This document shows, one piece after another, positions 25,618-35,336 of a DNA stretch of 64,000 nt; the first letter of the stretch is position 1; every line of letters begins with the position of its first letter. The notes below the pieces were generated by a model. That model saw only the letters and a list, made by a program, of their open reading frames with translations, was not told where the DNA came from and ran no database searches. The translations under genes and the position numbers were made by a program. Source of the DNA: an uncultured Schlesneria sp. (GTDB taxonomy: Bacteria; Planctomycetota; Planctomycetia; Planctomycetales; Planctomycetaceae); contig CAIQIR010000096.1 in NCBI GenBank assembly GCA_903871875.1, positions 70,185 to 134,184 on the forward strand. Reading direction: 5' to 3'.

Positions 25618-27030
25618 ATGTCGCGCGAACGTCTGCTTTTTGTGACTGGCCGGCTGGCAGAACCGTCGTTGCGGGATGTGCTGAGACCGTTGGCCGAGCG
25701 TGTGGGGTTCGACTACGAAATTGCCGTGCTGGGAATCTCGGTTGCTGCGTTGATGCATGTCGACTGGCTGCGTCGCAAACTGGTGGTGCCGCCGGAAATG
25801 ACGCGGGTCATCCTGCCGGGATGGTGCTTGGGCGATCTGGACGCGCTGTCAGCCCCGTTCGGTGTTCCCTGCGTGCGGGGGCCCAAGGACCTGTTTGATC
25901 TGCCCGAATTTTTCGGGAAGCAAGGCCGGGCGACTCCGACACTCGACGAGTACGGAATCGAGATTCTGGCCGAGATCAATCATGCGCCGCGTCTTTCGGA
26001 AGACGAACTGCTTCGTCAGGCCAACTCGTATCGTGAATCGGGGGCCGACCTGATCGACCTGGGTTGTATTCCCGGCGAGCCGTGGGCCACGATCGGGCCG
26101 GCCGTCAAACGGCTACGCGACGACGGCTTTCGCATTTCGGTCGACAGTTTTGCTCAGGAAGAAGTCGAGGAGGCCGTCGCGGCGGGGGCCGAGCTGGTGC
26201 TGAGTTGCAATCAATCGAACGTGGCCTGGGCCAGCAAGCTGCCGGTGGAATTTGTCGTCATTCCTGATGATGTGCGCGATCTCGATTCGTGGGACACGAC
26301 TTGCCAGCGGCTGGGTGAAGCCGGTCGACCGTATCGTCTGGACCCGGTGCTCGAACCGATCGGCTTCGGTTTCGCCGCCTCGCTCGAACGCTATTTCGAA
26401 ACACGCCGCCGACATCCGGATGCGTCGATGATGATGGGCACGGGTAACCTGACGGAACTGACCGAAGTGGACAGTGCGGGGATCAGCTTTCTGCTGGCCG
26501 CGATTTGCGAAGAGCTGACGATTCACAGCATTTTGACCACGGAGGTCATCAATTGGAGTCGGACGGCGGTGCGCGAATTCGACCTGGCTCGGCGGCTGGT
26601 GCGGCACAGTCTGAAGAATCGAGTTCTGCCCAAGCATCTGGGCGGTCAATTGGTCTTACTGCGCGATCCCAAGCTGCGTGAAATTGGCGACGAAGGGTTA
26701 CGGCTGATGGCCGGCCGCCTGACCGATCCCAACTTTCGCGTGTTCGCGGAACGTGGTGAAATTCATGTGATGAACCGTGACGGTTACTGGCACGGGGCCG
26801 ACCCGTACGAGGTTTTTGATCGGATGCACGCAGACGTCGGCAGCCTGACGGCCGAGCACTCGTTCTATCTAGGGATGGAACTTTGCAAGGCTCGCACGGC
26901 CCTGACACTGGGCAAGCGATATCTGCAAGACGAAGCCCTGCGCTGGGGATTTTTAAGCGTCGACGAGATCAGCGCCGTCGCCCGTCGCAAGCATCGCAAA
27001 GATGCCGCCAACACGGACTCGAATCCCTGA
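25618..27030 (+). CDS. DUF6513 / dihydropteroate-synthase-like protein of C1 metabolism
   Basis: The 470-residue protein has an N-terminal ~130-residue region beginning 'RLLFVTGRLAEPSLRDVL', followed by a TIM-barrel related to dihydropteroate synthase ('SYRESGADLIDLGCIPGEP', 'FRISVDSFAQEEVEEAVAAG', 'MMMGTGNLTELTEVDSAG'). This combination is the DUF6513 family found with tetrahydromethanopterin-linked C1-transfer genes in methylotrophs and planctomycetes. A role in making or handling the pterin cofactor is inferred; it is not a standard folate-pathway FolP. No other C1 gene is in the window. It stands alone, ending 27 bp before a strong hairpin that separates it from a convergent gene. Confidence 0.8.
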   Translation: MSRERLLFVTGRLAEPSLRDVLRPLAERVGFDYEIAVLGISVAALMHVDWLRRKLVVPPEMTRVILPGWCLGDLDALSAPFGVPCVRGPKDLFDLPEFFGKQGRATPTLDEYGIEILAEINHAPRLSEDELLRQANSYRESGADLIDLGCIPGEPWATIGPAVKRLRDDGFRISVDSFAQEEVEEAVAAGAELVLSCNQSNVAWASKLPVEFVVIPDDVRDLDSWDTTCQRLGEAGRPYRLDPVLEPIGFGFAASLERYFETRRRHPDASMMMGTGNLTELTEVDSAGISFLLAAICEELTIHSILTTEVINWSRTAVREFDLARRLVRHSLKNRVLPKHLGGQLVLLRDPKLREIGDEGLRLMAGRLTDPNFRVFAERGEIHVMNRDGYWHGADPYEVFDRMHADVGSLTAEHSFYLGMELCKARTALTLGKRYLQDEALRWGFLSVDEISAVARRKHRKDAANTDSNP

Positions 27031-27057
27031 GTGGACGTATTTCGTGCAGGGTCTGCT

Positions 27058-27093
27058 CCGAGACAAGGCCTCGTCAAAAAGGCGTTGTCTCGG
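27058..27093. terminator. Bidirectional hairpin terminator
   Basis: CCGAGACAA (27058-27066) and TTGTCTCGG (27085-27093) pair perfectly, with an inner GGCC/GGC pairing around CTCGTCAAAAA. It lies between convergent genes. There is no long T-run, but the position fits termination from both sides. Confidence 0.55.
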
Positions 27094-27112
27094 GCGGATC
27101 GATAACGCTTGC

Positions 27113-29350
27113 TCAGTGTGACAGGCCGGTCAACAACCAGCTGACGGCGGCTGCCGCTTCTTTGTCGGCGGGACCGGCGTACGAGGTCAAATCGGAACTT
27201 CGGGCTGCTTGATAGTTGCTGGCGACTACCGACGGAGCCTGGGCACCTTCGCCCGATATCCATAGCGGATGAGGGGCCACCAGACCCAACAGGCCGGGAA
27301 CGTCTCCGTATTTCACCGCTCCGGGAAGCAGCATCGGGTCATAGGCCTGGGTCAGCGAGGCAAACCGGAAGCCGGCGGTTCCGATGGCGACTTTGTTGAC
27401 GGCGTCGCCCGCTTGGAATGCGGCTGCGGCGGCGATCGGGCCGGCGGTGCGGCCGAGTCCGATCAGATGCACGCCGGCTGGTTCGTATTTGCTGAACCGG
27501 CAGAAGGCGATCATGGTCAGTACGTCATGCACACGTTGAGAAAACAGTGGATGATTGTAGCCCAGCGTGTATCCGACAAATTCGCGGGGATTACGGACCT
27601 GACGGGATTTTGTCAGTGGCTGGCCGTCGGCCAGGAACTCGCCCTGATACAGCAAATCGGGAATCGCGACGGAGACTCCCGCGTCCAGCAACTGCTGCAC
27701 GTTGGCCGTCGGCGAACCATCGGCCTTCACCAGCGATTGTTTGCCATCGTCGGTGATCCAGACGGCGACATGTTTGTTCCAGTTGCGTGGCAGAAAGAAC
27801 AGCGTGGGAATTTCTTCCCCGCGCTTCGTCAGGCGAATTAACGTCCGGAATTTAAAGAGGTCCTCGCCTTCAACTTTGTCTTTGTTTTCTTGCTGCACAT
27901 CGTCTTTGCCCGGCAGCGAGCGGCCGATCATGGTCTGCCAGGCTCCGCCGATGATCTCGAGGTAATTGTTTCGCGATTTCGCGTCGTGCGGGACCAGCGC
28001 GGTCAATTGAGCGGCTTGATCGGCGGCAAAACCGTTAACAATTCGCAGTTCGTTCTCGACCGTTGATTCGGGAGCGGGATGTTCCGCGTTCCAGACGGTC
28101 GCTTCGGCCTGGGACAGCGGGACAAAGTCGCGTTCGACAATCGGACTTTGATGTCCCAGCTTCAGATGTTTGTTGAAAAATTCGTACATCATCTGGCGGC
28201 TAGGCTGATTGTAGTTGTGGGGGAACGGGCGGTATTTGCCTTCGACGTTGTCGGGCACACCCAGCATCGCGTAGTGCCGCTTCAATTCGGGCAGCCCCTT
28301 GGTTTCCAGATCGCGCGTCCAGTCATCGGCGGCCGTCAATCCCAGCGGACGAGGGGCCAAGAGTGCCGAGAATTCGATGTTGCCGGTGTTCACTCGCAGA
28401 TAACTGGCGTTTTCGCATGTGCAGCCCCCTTGCATGGCTGTCGAGACCATCACGGCGGGGAAAAATGCGGCCGGTCGCTGATCGACGGCACCCAGCAGGA
28501 ACGTTTGCGTGCCACCACCACTCGCCCCGGTCACTCCGATGCGTGACGCATCGACGTCGGGCAACGAGCTGATCCAGTCCAAGGCGCGAATCGAATTCCA
28601 GGTTTGCAGACCGGCGATATTCAGGCACCGCAGCTCGGATTGGGCGCTATACAAACCCCAGTGGTCGGGGCTGCTGAGGTCATCGCGTTGTTTCTTGAAC
28701 AGATGCACCAGGTCAAAGGACAGTGGCGCACCGTCGGCGCGGCCCAGCATGTCATACATGAACACGACGCAGCCCATCCTCGCCAAGTGAACACAGCGGG
28801 CCTGCAAGGGATAGCGTCCACTGGGAAACGTTTCGGCTTTGGTGGCCAGTTCTTTTTGGAATTCGGCTTCCGTTTGTTCGTAGAAACGACCGTTGGCCCA
28901 GTGACCGTACGGGCTGAGGACCGCCGGATATTTTCCTTGAGTCGGCGGAGCCTTGGGCCGATAGAGGCTGCCGGTGCAATACAATCCGTCGGCCGTGGGC
29001 AGAATGACGCGTTCGACCGTGTATTCCTCCCGGTCGACCTTGCCGTGCACGATCGGCTTTAGCGCCTGTTTGGTCGGCATGGGCCACAGGCCGGTGGCGA
29101 GCATGACCTGCCGGCGAACGTCGGCGGCCCGCTGCTGCCACTCGGCGACACTCGGACTGGGCTGCCACGAGAAATCGCCATCCAGGTCTTTGAGGAGGCC
29201 CAGTCGCACGTCCGCCGGTAGTGAACCTTCGGGCAGCACTCGCACCGCGGCGGCCGCGCGACGCGGGATCCCGATGGCGGCGGTGGAAGCGATGGCTATG
29301 GCGGCCAGTTTGAGGGCGGTACGACGATCCGTCGAAAAGGGGCCTGTCAT
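27113..29350 (-). CDS. Tat-exported alpha/beta-hydrolase (acetyl xylan esterase-like)
   Basis: A 745-residue protein with an N-terminal twin-arginine signal ('TDRRTALKLAAIAIASTAA'), so it is exported. The central part is an alpha/beta-hydrolase of the acetyl-xylan-esterase/dienelactone-hydrolase kind: 'YPAVLSPYGHWANGRFYEQ' gives an oxyanion-region HG-like segment, and 'RIGVTGASGGGTQTFLLGA' holds the nucleophile Ser in G-x-S-G-G. Planctomycetes carry many such long secreted esterases near polysaccharide-degradation genes; the true substrate is unknown. A second hydrolase-like half ('HVAVWITDDGKQSLVKADG' onward) may be a degenerate repeat of the fold. The ATG at 29350 is preferred over 29422, since it places the Tat motif near the N-terminus. 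Confidence 0.8.
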   Translation of the reverse strand: MTGPFSTDRRTALKLAAIAIASTAAIGIPRRAAAAVRVLPEGSLPADVRLGLLKDLDGDFSWQPSPSVAEWQQRAADVRRQVMLATGLWPMPTKQALKPIVHGKVDREEYTVERVILPTADGLYCTGSLYRPKAPPTQGKYPAVLSPYGHWANGRFYEQTEAEFQKELATKAETFPSGRYPLQARCVHLARMGCVVFMYDMLGRADGAPLSFDLVHLFKKQRDDLSSPDHWGLYSAQSELRCLNIAGLQTWNSIRALDWISSLPDVDASRIGVTGASGGGTQTFLLGAVDQRPAAFFPAVMVSTAMQGGCTCENASYLRVNTGNIEFSALLAPRPLGLTAADDWTRDLETKGLPELKRHYAMLGVPDNVEGKYRPFPHNYNQPSRQMMYEFFNKHLKLGHQSPIVERDFVPLSQAEATVWNAEHPAPESTVENELRIVNGFAADQAAQLTALVPHDAKSRNNYLEIIGGAWQTMIGRSLPGKDDVQQENKDKVEGEDLFKFRTLIRLTKRGEEIPTLFFLPRNWNKHVAVWITDDGKQSLVKADGSPTANVQQLLDAGVSVAIPDLLYQGEFLADGQPLTKSRQVRNPREFVGYTLGYNHPLFSQRVHDVLTMIAFCRFSKYEPAGVHLIGLGRTAGPIAAAAAFQAGDAVNKVAIGTAGFRFASLTQAYDPMLLPGAVKYGDVPGLLGLVAPHPLWISGEGAQAPSVVASNYQAARSSDLTSYAGPADKEAAAAVSWLLTGLSH

Positions 29351-29591
29351 CGGGTGCGTCTCGACTGGTAGGAGATTTCGGGAAAATTTCGGATTCAATC
29401 CGGCCGTCATAATAGAAATCAATGACGGTTGATGCGACTGATCGCCTCAGAATCATTACATTCAGGCAAAGAGGGTCGGAGGCTGACGGAACAGCGTCGT
29501 TGGACAATTGATAGTTGGAAGTCGCCTCCAGTATCCTCTCACGGCCCGCAAGAGGTTTGATCGATCGCTCCCGAAAAAAGATTCTTATTGC

Positions 29592-32500
29592 ATGAAGCCC
29601 ATTCAGAAGTTGCTCGTCGCCAATCGCAGCGAGATTGCGATTCGTATTTGCCGATCTGCCCACGAATTGCAAATTCGCACCGTCGCGATCTACACGCATG
29701 AAGATCGTTATGCGTTGCATCGCTTCAAAGCGGACGAGGCGTATCAGATTGGGCAACCCGGCGAGCCGATTCGGGCCTATCTTGATATTCCGGCAATCAT
29801 CCGGATCGCCAAGCAGGCCAATGTCGACGCCATCCATCCGGGCTATGGATTCTTGTCGGAGAATCCCGCACTGGCGGCCGCCTGTGACGAGGCCGGCATT
29901 GTCTTTGTCGGACCGACAGTGAAGATTCTGGAATCGCTGGGTAACAAGATCACGGCTCGCGAGATCGCTCGTAAGGCGGGCGTGCCGGTGCTGGGCGGCA
30001 GTTCCAAGCCGATTGCTGACGTGGCGGACGGTCAAAAACTGGCGGAAGCGACGGGCTATCCAGTCATGCTGAAGGCCGCAAACGGCGGCGGCGGACGCGG
30101 CATGCGCGTGGTGATGAAGGCGGAAGACCTGGCCGGCATGTTTGATCAGGCACAGCGAGAATCGATGACTGCCTTTGGTTCACCCGACATTTTCGTCGAG
30201 AAATTCATTCGTCAGCCACGGCATATCGAAGTGCAGTTGCTGGGCGACAAGCATGGCAATCTGGTTCATCTCTACGAACGTGATTGCTCGGTCCAGCGGC
30301 GGCATCAGAAAGTGGTCGAGATCGCTCCGGCGCCGTTCCTCGACGGTAAGATTCGCGACGCCATTTGTGATGCGGCGATCAAGATCGGCCGCGCCGTCGG
30401 TTATCAGAATGCGGGAACGGTCGAATTCCTGTTCGACACCGAACAGAACACGTTCTACTTTATTGAAGTCAATCCGCGGATCCAGGTCGAACATACCGTG
30501 ACGGAAGAAGTCACGGGGATCGACATTGTGAAGTCGCAGATCCTGGTGGCCCAAGGGACCCCGCTGTCGGACCCGGAAATCAACCTGGGATCTCAGGCCG
30601 AGATTAAAACGAACGGCTTTGCCATTCAATGTCGCGTCACTACCGAAGACCCGTCGAACAACTTTATGCCGGACTACGGCCGCGTGTCGCACTATCGTTC
30701 GGCGGGCGGAGCGGGTGTGCGGCTGGACGGGGGCAGCGCCTTTTCCGGTGCGGTCATCAATCCGTTTTACGACTCGTTGCTGGTGAAAGTTTCGGTCCGT
30801 GGTCGCCGGTTTGGCGATGCCGCGGCTCGGATGGAACGAGTGCTGCAGGAATTCCGTATTCGTGGCGTGAAGACGAATATCCCGTTCCTGATCAAGGTGA
30901 TGACTCATCCGAAGTTTATTGGTGGGGGATTCACCACGCGGTTCATCGACGAAACGCCCGAGCTGTTCCAGTTCGCGCCGCGGAAAGATCGCGCCACCAA
31001 GGTGCTGACGTTCCTGGCCGACACGATCTTGAATACGGGGAAGGTTCACGCCACGGCAGCGGTCAAAGTGGATCGCACACCGGCTCCGCTGCCCGCGATT
31101 GATCTGAATTCGCCCATTCCGCCGGGCACGCGAGATAAGTTCAAAGAACTGGGGGCGAAGAAGTTCTCGAAATGGGTGCTCGATCAGAAGCAACTGTTGA
31201 TCACCGACACCACCATGCGCGACGCGCACCAGTCGCTGCTGGCGACGCGGTTCCGCACGCATGATTTGCTGAATATCGCCGATGCGTATGCGCGACTGTG
31301 TCCGCAATTCTTTTCGCTCGAGATGTGGGGCGGAGCGACATTTGATACAGCGATGCGGTTCAACAAAGAATGCCCCTGGGACCGGTTGGTGCAGCTGCGC
31401 GAGCGGATTCCCAATATTCTGTTCCAGATGTTGCTGCGCGCCTCGAACGCCGTGGGCTACACGAATTACCCGGACAACGTCGTGGTGGAATTCGTGAAAG
31501 AGGCGGCCCAGGCGGGGATGGATGTCTTCCGCGTGTTCGATTCACTGAACTGGGCTCCGAATATGCGTGTGGCGATGGACGCCGTGTGCGAAACGGGCAT
31601 GCTGTGTGAAGCGGCGATCTGTTACACCGGCGATATCCTGAACCCGAATCGTCCGAAGTACGACCTGAAGTACTATGTGAACCTCGCCAAGGAACTCGAA
31701 AAGGGCGGGGCTCATCTGTTGGCCATCAAGGATATGGCCGGGTTGTGCAAGCCAGCTGCGGCGGCCAAGCTGGTGCAGACGTTGAAGGGTGAGATCGGGA
31801 TTCCCATCCATTTCCACACGCACGACACAGCCGGGATCCAGGCCGCTTCGATCCTGTCGGCCAATGACGTGGGGCTAGATATCACCGATGCCGCTCTGGC
31901 ACCAATGTCCGGTGGTACGTCGCAGCCCAACTTGAACACGCTGGTGGAAGCGATCCGGTTCTCGGATCGCAATCCAGGATTGGCCACTGAGCATCTGGAT
32001 TCCCTGGCGCGGTATTGGGAAGTTGTCCGACAGTACTACTTGCCGTTCGAAACGGTGATGCTGCCGGCCACGGCCGACCTGTATCAGCACGAGATGCCCG
32101 GCGGGCAGTACACGAACCTCTATCAACAAGCGAAAGCCCTGGGGATGGCCGACCGCTGGCCAGAAGTCTGTCGGGTCTACGCCGAAGTGAATCAACTGTT
32201 TGGCGACATCGTCAAAGTGACGCCCAGCTCGAAGAGCGTCGGCGATATGGCTCTGTTCATGGTGGCCAACGACTTGAAGTCGGCCGACGTCTTGAACGAT
32301 CAGAAAGACCTGTCGTTCCCGGAAAGCGTGATCGACCTGATCAGCGGCAAGATGGGACAACCACCCGGTGGATTCCCGCTGGCCGTGCAACGTCGTATTC
32401 TGCGTGATCGGCCACTGGTCACCGGACGTCCCGGCGAAAGCCTGCTGCCCGCTGATTTGACGGCCGCCGCCGAGAAGGTGCGAAAGATCGTTAAACGCGA

Positions 32501-33035
32501 TCCGACGAATCGCGATGTGATCACATGGCTGCTCTATCCGAAGGTGTACGAAGAATTCGTGGCGCACGAACTGGTCAATTCGGACACCAGTTGTCTGCCG
32601 ACGCCGGTCTTTTTCTACGGGCAATCTCCCGGGGAAGAAATCTCGTTCGATATCGAGCCGGGCAAACGCTTGATCGTCAAATTCCTGTCGATCAGCGATC
32701 CGCATCCGGACGGCAAGCGGACCGTCTTCTTCGAACTGAACGGCCAACCGCGCGATGTGACTGTGATCGACAAATCGCTGGAGCCGAAGGGATCCGCGAA
32801 CATCAAGGCCGACTCGGCAAACAGCAAACATATTGGTGCCAGCATGCCCGGCATGATTTCGACGATTGCCGTACAGGCGGGTGACAATGTCACGAAAGGC
32901 CAGAAACTTCTCAGTTTGGAAGCCATGAAAATGGAAACCAATTTGACGGCCGAACATGACGGCAAGATCGCTCAGATTCTGGTGAAGCGCGGTACCCAGG
33001 TCGCGGCCGGTGATCTGCTGATGACGTTCGAATAG
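29592..33035 (+). CDS. pyc: Pyruvate carboxylase
   Basis: A complete 1147-residue single-chain enzyme that converts pyruvate, bicarbonate and ATP to oxaloacetate. Domain order: biotin carboxylase (start 'KLLVANRSEIAIRICRSAHE', ATP-grasp glycine loop 'KAANGGGGRGMRVVM', 'ERDCSVQRRHQKVVEIAPA'), carboxyltransferase ('LITDTTMRDAHQSLLATR', the metal/pyruvate site, and 'HFHTHDTAGIQ'), and C-terminal biotinyl carrier domain with 'LEAMKMETN', biotinylated at Lys1113. The length agrees with the bacterial family. The start at 29592 precedes the conserved N-terminus; the frame extends to 29508 without conservation. A strong intrinsic terminator follows at 33084-33121. The gene is monocistronic and supplies anaplerotic oxaloacetate. 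Confidence 0.97.
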   Translation: MKPIQKLLVANRSEIAIRICRSAHELQIRTVAIYTHEDRYALHRFKADEAYQIGQPGEPIRAYLDIPAIIRIAKQANVDAIHPGYGFLSENPALAAACDEAGIVFVGPTVKILESLGNKITAREIARKAGVPVLGGSSKPIADVADGQKLAEATGYPVMLKAANGGGGRGMRVVMKAEDLAGMFDQAQRESMTAFGSPDIFVEKFIRQPRHIEVQLLGDKHGNLVHLYERDCSVQRRHQKVVEIAPAPFLDGKIRDAICDAAIKIGRAVGYQNAGTVEFLFDTEQNTFYFIEVNPRIQVEHTVTEEVTGIDIVKSQILVAQGTPLSDPEINLGSQAEIKTNGFAIQCRVTTEDPSNNFMPDYGRVSHYRSAGGAGVRLDGGSAFSGAVINPFYDSLLVKVSVRGRRFGDAAARMERVLQEFRIRGVKTNIPFLIKVMTHPKFIGGGFTTRFIDETPELFQFAPRKDRATKVLTFLADTILNTGKVHATAAVKVDRTPAPLPAIDLNSPIPPGTRDKFKELGAKKFSKWVLDQKQLLITDTTMRDAHQSLLATRFRTHDLLNIADAYARLCPQFFSLEMWGGATFDTAMRFNKECPWDRLVQLRERIPNILFQMLLRASNAVGYTNYPDNVVVEFVKEAAQAGMDVFRVFDSLNWAPNMRVAMDAVCETGMLCEAAICYTGDILNPNRPKYDLKYYVNLAKELEKGGAHLLAIKDMAGLCKPAAAAKLVQTLKGEIGIPIHFHTHDTAGIQAASILSANDVGLDITDAALAPMSGGTSQPNLNTLVEAIRFSDRNPGLATEHLDSLARYWEVVRQYYLPFETVMLPATADLYQHEMPGGQYTNLYQQAKALGMADRWPEVCRVYAEVNQLFGDIVKVTPSSKSVGDMALFMVANDLKSADVLNDQKDLSFPESVIDLISGKMGQPPGGFPLAVQRRILRDRPLVTGRPGESLLPADLTAAAEKVRKIVKRDPTNRDVITWLLYPKVYEEFVAHELVNSDTSCLPTPVFFYGQSPGEEISFDIEPGKRLIVKFLSISDPHPDGKRTVFFELNGQPRDVTVIDKSLEPKGSANIKADSANSKHIGASMPGMISTIAVQAGDNVTKGQKLLSLEAMKMETNLTAEHDGKIAQILVKRGTQVAAGDLLMTFE

Positions 33036-33051
33036 CCCGTGTCCCGACCTG

Positions 33052-33636
33052 TCAGAAGACGGTTTTGACCGGAAACCCATCAGACACGCGTCGCGAGCTC
33101 TCTTGCGGCGCGTGTTTTTTTCTAGAGCGGTACTGCCGCGGGCTTATCCAGGCCGGGGGGAATGTGTGCTGGGCAATCGGAATGGTACGCAGTCGATTGA
33201 TTGTGCTCACCCGCAATTTCCAGGCAAACCGTCCGTGAAACAGATATTTGATTTTGCGAGGGCGAACTTTCTGCGGGACGATTTTGAGCAGCGAAGACTT
33301 CGAATCGCGGCGAAAATGATGATTGATTTCGTCATGCCGATCCCACAGCAGCATTGATGCGGGAACAGCAATCAGCAGTCGTCCCTCGGGCCACAGCAGG
33401 TCCACCAGATCGGCCAGAATCTGCTGATCACGCCCAAGATGTTCCAGCACGTCGAGCGTGGTGATCAGGTCAAATGTTTCGTGTCGCACTGCGGAATCTT
33501 CCGGCAGTTTCGTTTCGATGCGATCGCGAAATGGGTTTTCGGCGGAGACCAGGTTGGCATCGCCTTCCGAGCCCCAGACATCGCCAAATTTCGCGAGTTC
33601 CGGCAGCGACAGTCCATCGTCGCAGCGATTTTTCAT
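33052..33636 (-). pseudogene. Class I SAM methyltransferase, decayed N- and C-termini
   Basis: The middle is clearly a Methyltransf_11-type enzyme: 'TFDLITTLDVLEHLGRDQQI' and 'LWPEGRLLIAVPASMLLWDR'. The N-terminus is cut at the SAM-binding glycine loop: 'NRCDDGLSLPELAKFGDVWG' stands where homologues have G-C-G-T-G preceded by some 50 residues, so the loop is lost. The C-terminus drifts into non-conserved sequence and runs through the intrinsic terminator of pyc (33084-33121). It would begin by a 4-bp ATGA overlap with the glycosyltransferase stop at 33633. It is probably a broken gene whose middle still reads openly. An active truncated enzyme is unlikely, because cofactor binding needs the missing part. 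Confidence 0.65.
33084..33121 (+). terminator. Intrinsic terminator of pyc
   Basis: ACACGCG (33084-33090) pairs with CGCGTGT (33109-33115), the inner CGC/GCG extends the stem, and seven T's follow (33115-33121). This is a textbook rho-independent terminator 48 bp after the pyc stop. Confidence 0.85.
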
Positions 33637-35336
33637 TCGCTGGCGGATAATTTCAGTTCAGCCCGACTGGGCTGGAAGACGTAAACGGGGGGATCTTCGA
33701 GGACATTGATCAATTTGGGTCGCGGTACCAGGTGTTCGGACGTCGTGACGCCGATCGCTTGCATGTGCTGGAACACCATGTGTTGCCAGGCGGTGAAGTA
33801 CGCCGTTTCGCTCCAGCCATATTTCGGATCGGGAGCGGCCGTCAGCTGCAGTGGTTCTTCTCCCGGTGGTAAGTACGGCGGAGGTCCAACCCACCAAATC
33901 TTGCCACCGGCCAGCAATACGGCATCGATTTGTGCCAGTTCGGATTGAATCGCTTCCGCGGGCGGCAGGCGCATCACGCGTTGATACAGTTCCTGATAGC
34001 CGTTGTGCTGGCGATCATGATCGACGTCAGGCAGAGTCATCCACTTGGCGGGGCCGTTGTAATAGCGATCAAAAGGAATCCCGTACCACCAGGGCATGAC
34101 CAGGACCAGATCTCCTTCGCGAACGCGGCTGGACAGATTACGGGCGACCAGATCGACTGAGGTCATTCGATAAGGCAGCGTCGAGGCAACTTCGGCGCAG
34201 ACCAGTACCGAGGCCACTAAGGCCAGGCGAAATCCCCAGTTTTCGCGCCGCGGTCGCCGCTTGAGCCACAGTTGGATCCCGATTTCGGTGGTGACAGCCA
34301 AGACCGTCAGGTAGGGCATGTAGTACCAGTTGGCGGTATGGGCTCCCAGAAAATTCATGTACCACCAGAAGCCAACGGTACTGACCCAGAAGAAGGTCAT
34401 GGCAAACAGGGCCAGATTCTGATCCGATTCGGATTGGGGCCGCTGATTGAAGGTGCGGGAGCAAACTCGGCGATAAACTTCTCGCGTGGCGATCGCGCCG
34501 ATCACGCACCAAATCACCTCTCGTGCGATTCCGCCCCAGGCGAGTGTGTTTCGAAACACACGCACACGCGTCCAGGATGAGATCGATGGCAGAAAGGGCT
34601 TGATGACAGCCGACAGTCGCGGCAGTACGTAGATCGCGTATGGAAGCATGCTGGCCGCCGAGAGGATTCCGACGGTACCGAAGCCGACACAAACCAGATA
34701 GCGGCGGCGAGACAACGCCACGACTCCGCAGCCAATGAATGTGGCCGCGAGCAGGAAGCAGTTTGTGTACGAGGATTGCACCGCCAGCAAGGCGGTGACC
34801 ATCAGGGCGGTCCATTGCCAGATTGACGGATGTTGCAGTGCATTCCACGAGACTCCGATCAGCACCAGCAGGGTCACAACACCCAGGCCATATCCTCGCA
34901 CTTCCCCGCCAAAAATGATCAGCGTGGGATCGATGCCTAACAGTAGCATTGACCACCAGGGAAATGAGAGACCTAACTGACGGGTCATCCACCAGAGCGC
35001 GGGGACAACTGCCAAGCCGCTCAGCAATCCCAAGGCGCGCACCGACAGATCGGTGCTGCCGAACAGACTGATCCAGCCGCGTAGCAGGACCTGCCAGAGG
35101 ACCGGAAAAGAATCATAGGTCAGAACATAAAACAGATCGTCGGTCGGTGCCGTCGCCATGTTGACGCTATGAATTTCATCTCGCCACAGGCCACCGGCAT
35201 TAGCATGCGCGATCCAGCGTGCGGTGATCGATGCCAGCAACATGACCAACACGGCGAACCCACGCCAGCCGATGGACCGACCTTCCGATGTCGTCGTGAG
35301 GGCATCAGACGATTGGAGGGGCGCTGATGATGCCAT
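33633..35336 (-). CDS. Multi-pass membrane glycosyltransferase (GT-C type), paralogue 1
   Basis: A 567-residue protein with about ten transmembrane helices and the GT-C first-loop signature 'GGLWRDEIHSVNMATAPTDD' (Asp/Glu pair after the first helix), as in ArnT/PMT-like enzymes that use polyprenyl-phosphate sugars. A soluble C-terminal part of about 150 residues contains 'GDLVLVMPWWYGIPFDRYY' and 'GKIWWVGPPPYLPPGEEP'. It is closely related to the protein at 39871-41640 across the whole length. The role is probably surface or lipid glycosylation with the neighbouring GT2 and methyltransferase. The start at 35336 is uncertain: ATG 35366 is also open and neither has a strong ribosome-binding site. 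Its stop overlaps the start of the methyltransferase relic. Confidence 0.8.
   Translation of the reverse strand: MASSAPLQSSDALTTTSEGRSIGWRGFAVLVMLLASITARWIAHANAGGLWRDEIHSVNMATAPTDDLFYVLTYDSFPVLWQVLLRGWISLFGSTDLSVRALGLLSGLAVVPALWWMTRQLGLSFPWWSMLLLGIDPTLIIFGGEVRGYGLGVVTLLVLIGVSWNALQHPSIWQWTALMVTALLAVQSSYTNCFLLAATFIGCGVVALSRRRYLVCVGFGTVGILSAASMLPYAIYVLPRLSAVIKPFLPSISSWTRVRVFRNTLAWGGIAREVIWCVIGAIATREVYRRVCSRTFNQRPQSESDQNLALFAMTFFWVSTVGFWWYMNFLGAHTANWYYMPYLTVLAVTTEIGIQLWLKRRPRRENWGFRLALVASVLVCAEVASTLPYRMTSVDLVARNLSSRVREGDLVLVMPWWYGIPFDRYYNGPAKWMTLPDVDHDRQHNGYQELYQRVMRLPPAEAIQSELAQIDAVLLAGGKIWWVGPPPYLPPGEEPLQLTAAPDPKYGWSETAYFTAWQHMVFQHMQAIGVTTSEHLVPRPKLINVLEDPPVYVFQPSRAELKLSASE

Noticed and set aside
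31875-33080. 401-codon minus-strand frame opposite pyc
   Set aside because: Antisense shadow of the carboxyltransferase and biotin domains.
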